From Paramuribaculum sp. (GTDB taxonomy: Bacteria > Bacteroidota > Bacteroidia > Bacteroidales > Muribaculaceae), in the NCBI GenBank assembly GCA_029058705.1, contig JAIDXA010000097.1:1-7598 (forward strand): 7,598 nucleotides of DNA, in the 5' to 3' direction. Of this stretch, positions 5,596 to 7,598 are shown piece after piece. Below the pieces are notes generated by a model. The model was not told the origin of the DNA, did not search any database, and worked only from the letters and a program-made list of their open reading frames with translations. Position 1 is the stretch's first letter, and each line of letters opens with the position of its first letter. Made by a program: the position numbers and the translations under genes.

Positions 5596-7077
5596 TTATA
5601 CGAGTCTGTGTTGCTGGTGGCCTTCGACGTAGATTGCGCTGAACGGACGTGACGGACAAAGGTTTTCGCAGGCTCCGCAACCGATGCAGCGTTCGGTGTT
5701 GACTGCGGGCACCTGCGGCGAGTTCCCGTCGGCCGGGTCCGATGCTATCATGGTGATGGCTCCCGTCGGACAGTGGCGGGCGCAGTTCCCGCAGCTGACT
5801 CCGTCGGTCAGCGGGATGCAGTTGGCTTTTATCCAGACGGCATGGCCGATCTGGGTCGACGATTTGTCGGCGCGGGTTATCGGCCGGATCGCGCCGGTCG
5901 GACACACCTCCGAACAGCGTGTGCATTCCGGACGGCAATAGCCCAGCTCGTAGCCCGATTCCGGCTGCATCAGCGTCGAAAGGTCCGACGACGGACGCAA
6001 CACTCCGTTCGGACACGCCGAAACACACAGCTGACAGGCCGTGCAATGGCTTTCAAGATTGGCTATGCCGGCGGCTCCGGGCGGAACGATTTTCGTTTTG
6101 CGTGCGGGCGCTTTCTTGTTCTCGATGGCGGCCAGACCGCCGTCGACGGTCTTTTCCTCGGCCTTTAGCGCAGCCGTGGCGGTGAATGCGGCTGCTATGG
6201 TCAGGAAGCTGCGGCGCGAGCTGTCGGGCCCGGATTCAGGCTTCTCCGCAATCGGTTTCGGACGTCGCCGGGAGTATGTGATGGCCCCGCGGCGGCACTT
6301 GCCTATGCAGTCGAAGCAGGCGACGCAACGGGAATAGTCGACCGTGTGTTTTTTCGGGTTGATGCAGGCACTCTTGCAGTTGCGCGCACAGAGCCCGCAG
6401 CCGTTGCACTTCGTCACATCGATGACCGGACGGAAAAGCGAGAACTTCGACAGAAAGCCCAGAACGGTGCCCACCGGACAGATTGTGTTGCAGTATGTGC
6501 GTCCGTTGCGCCATGAGAGTATGGCGAGTGCTGTCAGCGTAACGGCAGCTGTTATCAGTGGCGTCAGTCCGCGCATCCTGACGTCGGTGCTGTAGAAAGC
6601 GTAACTGTCGCGGCGGGCCGACCATTCAGCCAGAAGGTTGTTGCCCTCGTCCCAGAGCGGGGAGAGGAAGCTCTGGACAATGCGTCCGTAGGCCGAGTAT
6701 GGCGCGAGCAGCGCCACTGCGACATGCACGCCGAGAATGACTGCTGCAGCCATCACTGCCAGCATCGTGTAGCGCAGGATCTTTTTTTCGGGCGAGAATC
6801 CGTAGCGGTTGCGCCGGGCACGGCGGCCCAGGGCGGCAAGTCCGTCCTGCATGATGCCGAGCGGACAGATGACCGAACAATACAGCCGTCCGAACAGAAG
6901 GGTCAGAACAACAAGCGAGATTATGACCCCTGCGTTGACTGCCAGCAAAGCCGGCAGAAACTGGATTTTTGCCATCCACCCGAACCAGGCCGCGGCAGTG
7001 CCCGTGAAATCAAGAAACAGCAGCGTGACCATCGTTATGGAAAGCGCCGCCAGCCCCTGTCTTACTCTTTTCAGCAT
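5596..7077 (-). CDS. Membrane polyferredoxin, NapH-like domain fused to NapG-like ferredoxin through an internal Tat-like signal
   Basis: A 493-residue Fe-S membrane protein, first gene of the operon. The N-terminal part resembles NapH/CcoG-type quinol-linked proteins: hydrophobic segments near 8-30, 43-62, 102-126 and 171-190, with the two hallmark motifs C67SVIC71P and C196NTIC200P. Two [4Fe-4S] motifs follow (C224/C227/C230/C234 and C251/C254/C257/C261), expected on the cytoplasmic side as in NapH. At 287-293 comes SRRSFLT and an Ala-rich hydrophobic stretch, which looks like an internal Tat signal. The remaining 180 residues hold four more cluster motifs (345/348/351/355; 381/385/388/392; 420/429/432/436; 464/467/470/474), as in NapG/MauM ferredoxins that work in the periplasm. 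So one chain may pass electrons from quinol or cytoplasm to the outside, here probably to the Tat-exported reductase encoded about 20 nt downstream. NapG/NapH are separate proteins in nitrate reductase operons; no nitrate reductase is present here, so nap symbols are not assigned. Confidence 0.88.
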   Translation of the reverse strand: MLKRVRQGLAALSITMVTLLFLDFTGTAAAWFGWMAKIQFLPALLAVNAGVIISLVVLTLLFGRLYCSVICPLGIMQDGLAALGRRARRNRYGFSPEKKILRYTMLAVMAAAVILGVHVAVALLAPYSAYGRIVQSFLSPLWDEGNNLLAEWSARRDSYAFYSTDVRMRGLTPLITAAVTLTALAILSWRNGRTYCNTICPVGTVLGFLSKFSLFRPVIDVTKCNGCGLCARNCKSACINPKKHTVDYSRCVACFDCIGKCRRGAITYSRRRPKPIAEKPESGPDSSRRSFLTIAAAFTATAALKAEEKTVDGGLAAIENKKAPARKTKIVPPGAAGIANLESHCTACQLCVSACPNGVLRPSSDLSTLMQPESGYELGYCRPECTRCSEVCPTGAIRPITRADKSSTQIGHAVWIKANCIPLTDGVSCGNCARHCPTGAITMIASDPADGNSPQVPAVNTERCIGCGACENLCPSRPFSAIYVEGHQQHRLV

Positions 7078-7108
7078 AATGATAAAAACGGTTTATTGAT
7101 GAAACGTA

Positions 7109-7140
7109 CAAATTTACTGCATTTTATCAATATTACCAAT
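7109..7140 (-). promoter_or_regulatory. Bacteroidota-type promoter of the redox operon
   Basis: Read on the minus strand, TAAATTTG (7116-7109) matches the Bacteroidota -7 element TAnnTTTG exactly, and ATTG (7140-7137) lies 20 nt upstream as a one-mismatch -33 element (TTTG). This spacing is the usual one. Transcription would start near 7100, leaving a leader of roughly 25 nt before the ATG at 7077. No operator-like palindrome is seen next to it. Confidence 0.7.
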
Positions 7141-7196
7141 GCCAATTTCACGGTTTCTTTTACCCTGATTGCCTGTTTCGTGACCATATGAATAGG

Positions 7197-7234
7197 CCAA
7201 CAGGCGTCCGCACACAGATGCGGACGCCTGTTGG
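7197..7234 (-). terminator. Strong hairpin after the SecDF gene
   Basis: CCAACAGGCGTCCGCA at 7197-7212 and its exact complement at 7219-7234 give a perfect 16-bp GC-rich stem with a 6-nt loop. It sits 38 nt beyond the SecF stop and before the promoter of the next operon, so it most likely ends SecDF transcription. The tract after the stem on the minus strand (CCTATTCATAT) is not a clean T-run, which lowers confidence in purely intrinsic termination. Confidence 0.72.
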
Positions 7235-7272
7235 AAGGGTTTTGTCGAGTCACGCTGAATGCGTGGCACGGA

Positions 7273-7548
7273 TTATTTTTTCGCAGTTTTCGCTTTGCGG
7301 TTTTCAACGAGATATGCAACCGGAGTCGCAACGTAGAGAATCGCGAGTGTACCGATGATCACACCGAAGATCATTGCGAAGGTGAACGAACGGATAGCGT
7401 CGCCACCGAGAATGAAGATGCAGAGAAGCACGAGCAGAGTCGACGCGGATGTCATGATCGTACGTCCGAGAGTCGAGTTCAGCGAACGGATCTGATTGTC
7501 GGAAAAGACGGATACGGAGCAATTCTCGTTCTCGCTGAAAGGAGCACG
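7273..7548 (-). CDS. secDF: SecDF preprotein translocase, C-terminal (SecF) end, partial
   Basis: The frame ends in TAA at 7273-7275 and is open to 7548; the N-terminal bulk lies beyond the window. The C-terminal SecF signature is clear: SLNSTLGRTIMTSASTLLVL, then a transmembrane helix, the GGDAIRSF loop, and a last helix (IFGVIIGTLAILYVATPVAY) ending in a Lys-rich tail (NRKAKTAKK). SecF, fused to SecD in Bacteroidota, is an RND-type inner-membrane protein that uses the proton gradient to help pull preproteins across after SecA. The fusion is inferred from the phylum, since the SecD part is not visible. The residues before SLNSTLG do not show the FDRIRE motif expected about 15-25 residues earlier, and a TGA closes the frame at 7551-7549. 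No start codon is proposed, because the true one is far outside. Confidence 0.85.
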   Translation of the reverse strand, partial: RAPFSENENCSVSVFSDNQIRSLNSTLGRTIMTSASTLLVLLCIFILGGDAIRSFTFAMIFGVIIGTLAILYVATPVAYLVENRKAKTAKK

Positions 7549-7598
7549 TCATACTGCATCATTGAGAAACTGCCGCATGGGAAAAATGCCAAGGAGAT
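7549..7598 (-). other. Window end where the SecF frame is lost
   Basis: In the SecF frame this stretch reads LLGIFPMRQFLNDAV then a stop. LLGIFPM and NDAV loosely recall SecF sequence normally found before the FDRIRE motif, but the residues that should lie between are absent. The pattern fits small deletions or base errors at a contig end; a real disrupted gene is the other possibility. No separate gene is supported here. Confidence 0.4.

Noticed and set aside
4175..6046. A 623-codon reading of the reductase frame extending back over the polyferredoxin gene
   Set aside because: The extra 157 residues overlap the well-supported polyferredoxin coding region and show no domain; the Tat signal beginning at 5575 marks the real N-terminus.
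5596..7077. Assignment as NapG/NapH of a nitrate reductase system
   Set aside because: No NapA, NapB or NapD-like gene is present and the two halves are fused; the resemblance is to the general quinol/ferredoxin module.

Overview
The window looks like Bacteroidales DNA from a fairly GC-rich gut lineage; a Muribaculaceae-type genome would fit, but no marker fixes the genus. The reasons are: two consecutive lipoproteins with acidic Asp-rich residues straight after the lipid cysteine, a DUF1735 plus GH18 protein next to a LamG protein (a typical polysaccharide-utilisation-locus arrangement), starts with AT-rich leaders and no clear Shine-Dalgarno, and a TAnnTTTG-type promoter.

Plus strand, 1-3131: the downstream end of a glycan-utilisation locus. 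It holds the C-terminus of a LamG-type protein (cut by the window start), a surface-lipoprotein GH18 endo-beta-N-acetylglucosaminidase with an N-terminal DUF1735 domain, and a lipoprotein with Ig-like repeats and an aromatic-rich C-terminus of unknown function. The set resembles the BT_3986/BT_3987 part of the Bacteroides thetaiotaomicron locus for high-mannose N-glycans. The inferred job is to bind N-glycoproteins at the cell surface and cut the chitobiose core to free the glycan. A 193-nt gap before the GH18 gene holds a long imperfect inverted repeat.

At 3166-3224 a perfect 19-bp inverted repeat separates two convergent operons and probably terminates both.

Minus strand, 7077 to 3232: a tight four-gene operon behind a recognisable promoter at 7109-7140. 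In order of transcription it encodes a membrane polyferredoxin that looks like NapH fused to NapG through an internal Tat-like signal, a Tat-exported putative lipoprotein aldo/keto reductase with two C-terminal [4Fe-4S] motifs, a Cys-rich DUF1893 protein whose start overlaps the reductase stop (ATGA), and an ECF-transporter S-component-like membrane protein. I infer a system that carries reducing equivalents across the inner membrane to an extracytoplasmic reductase. Its substrate is unknown. This is the most interesting part of the window.

Minus strand, 7548 to 7273: the C-terminal end of SecDF (SecF part), followed by a strong hairpin at 7197-7234. The SecF reading frame is lost about 50 nt before the window end, which may be a sequence-quality problem. 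No RNA genes, CRISPR arrays or insertion sequences were seen.
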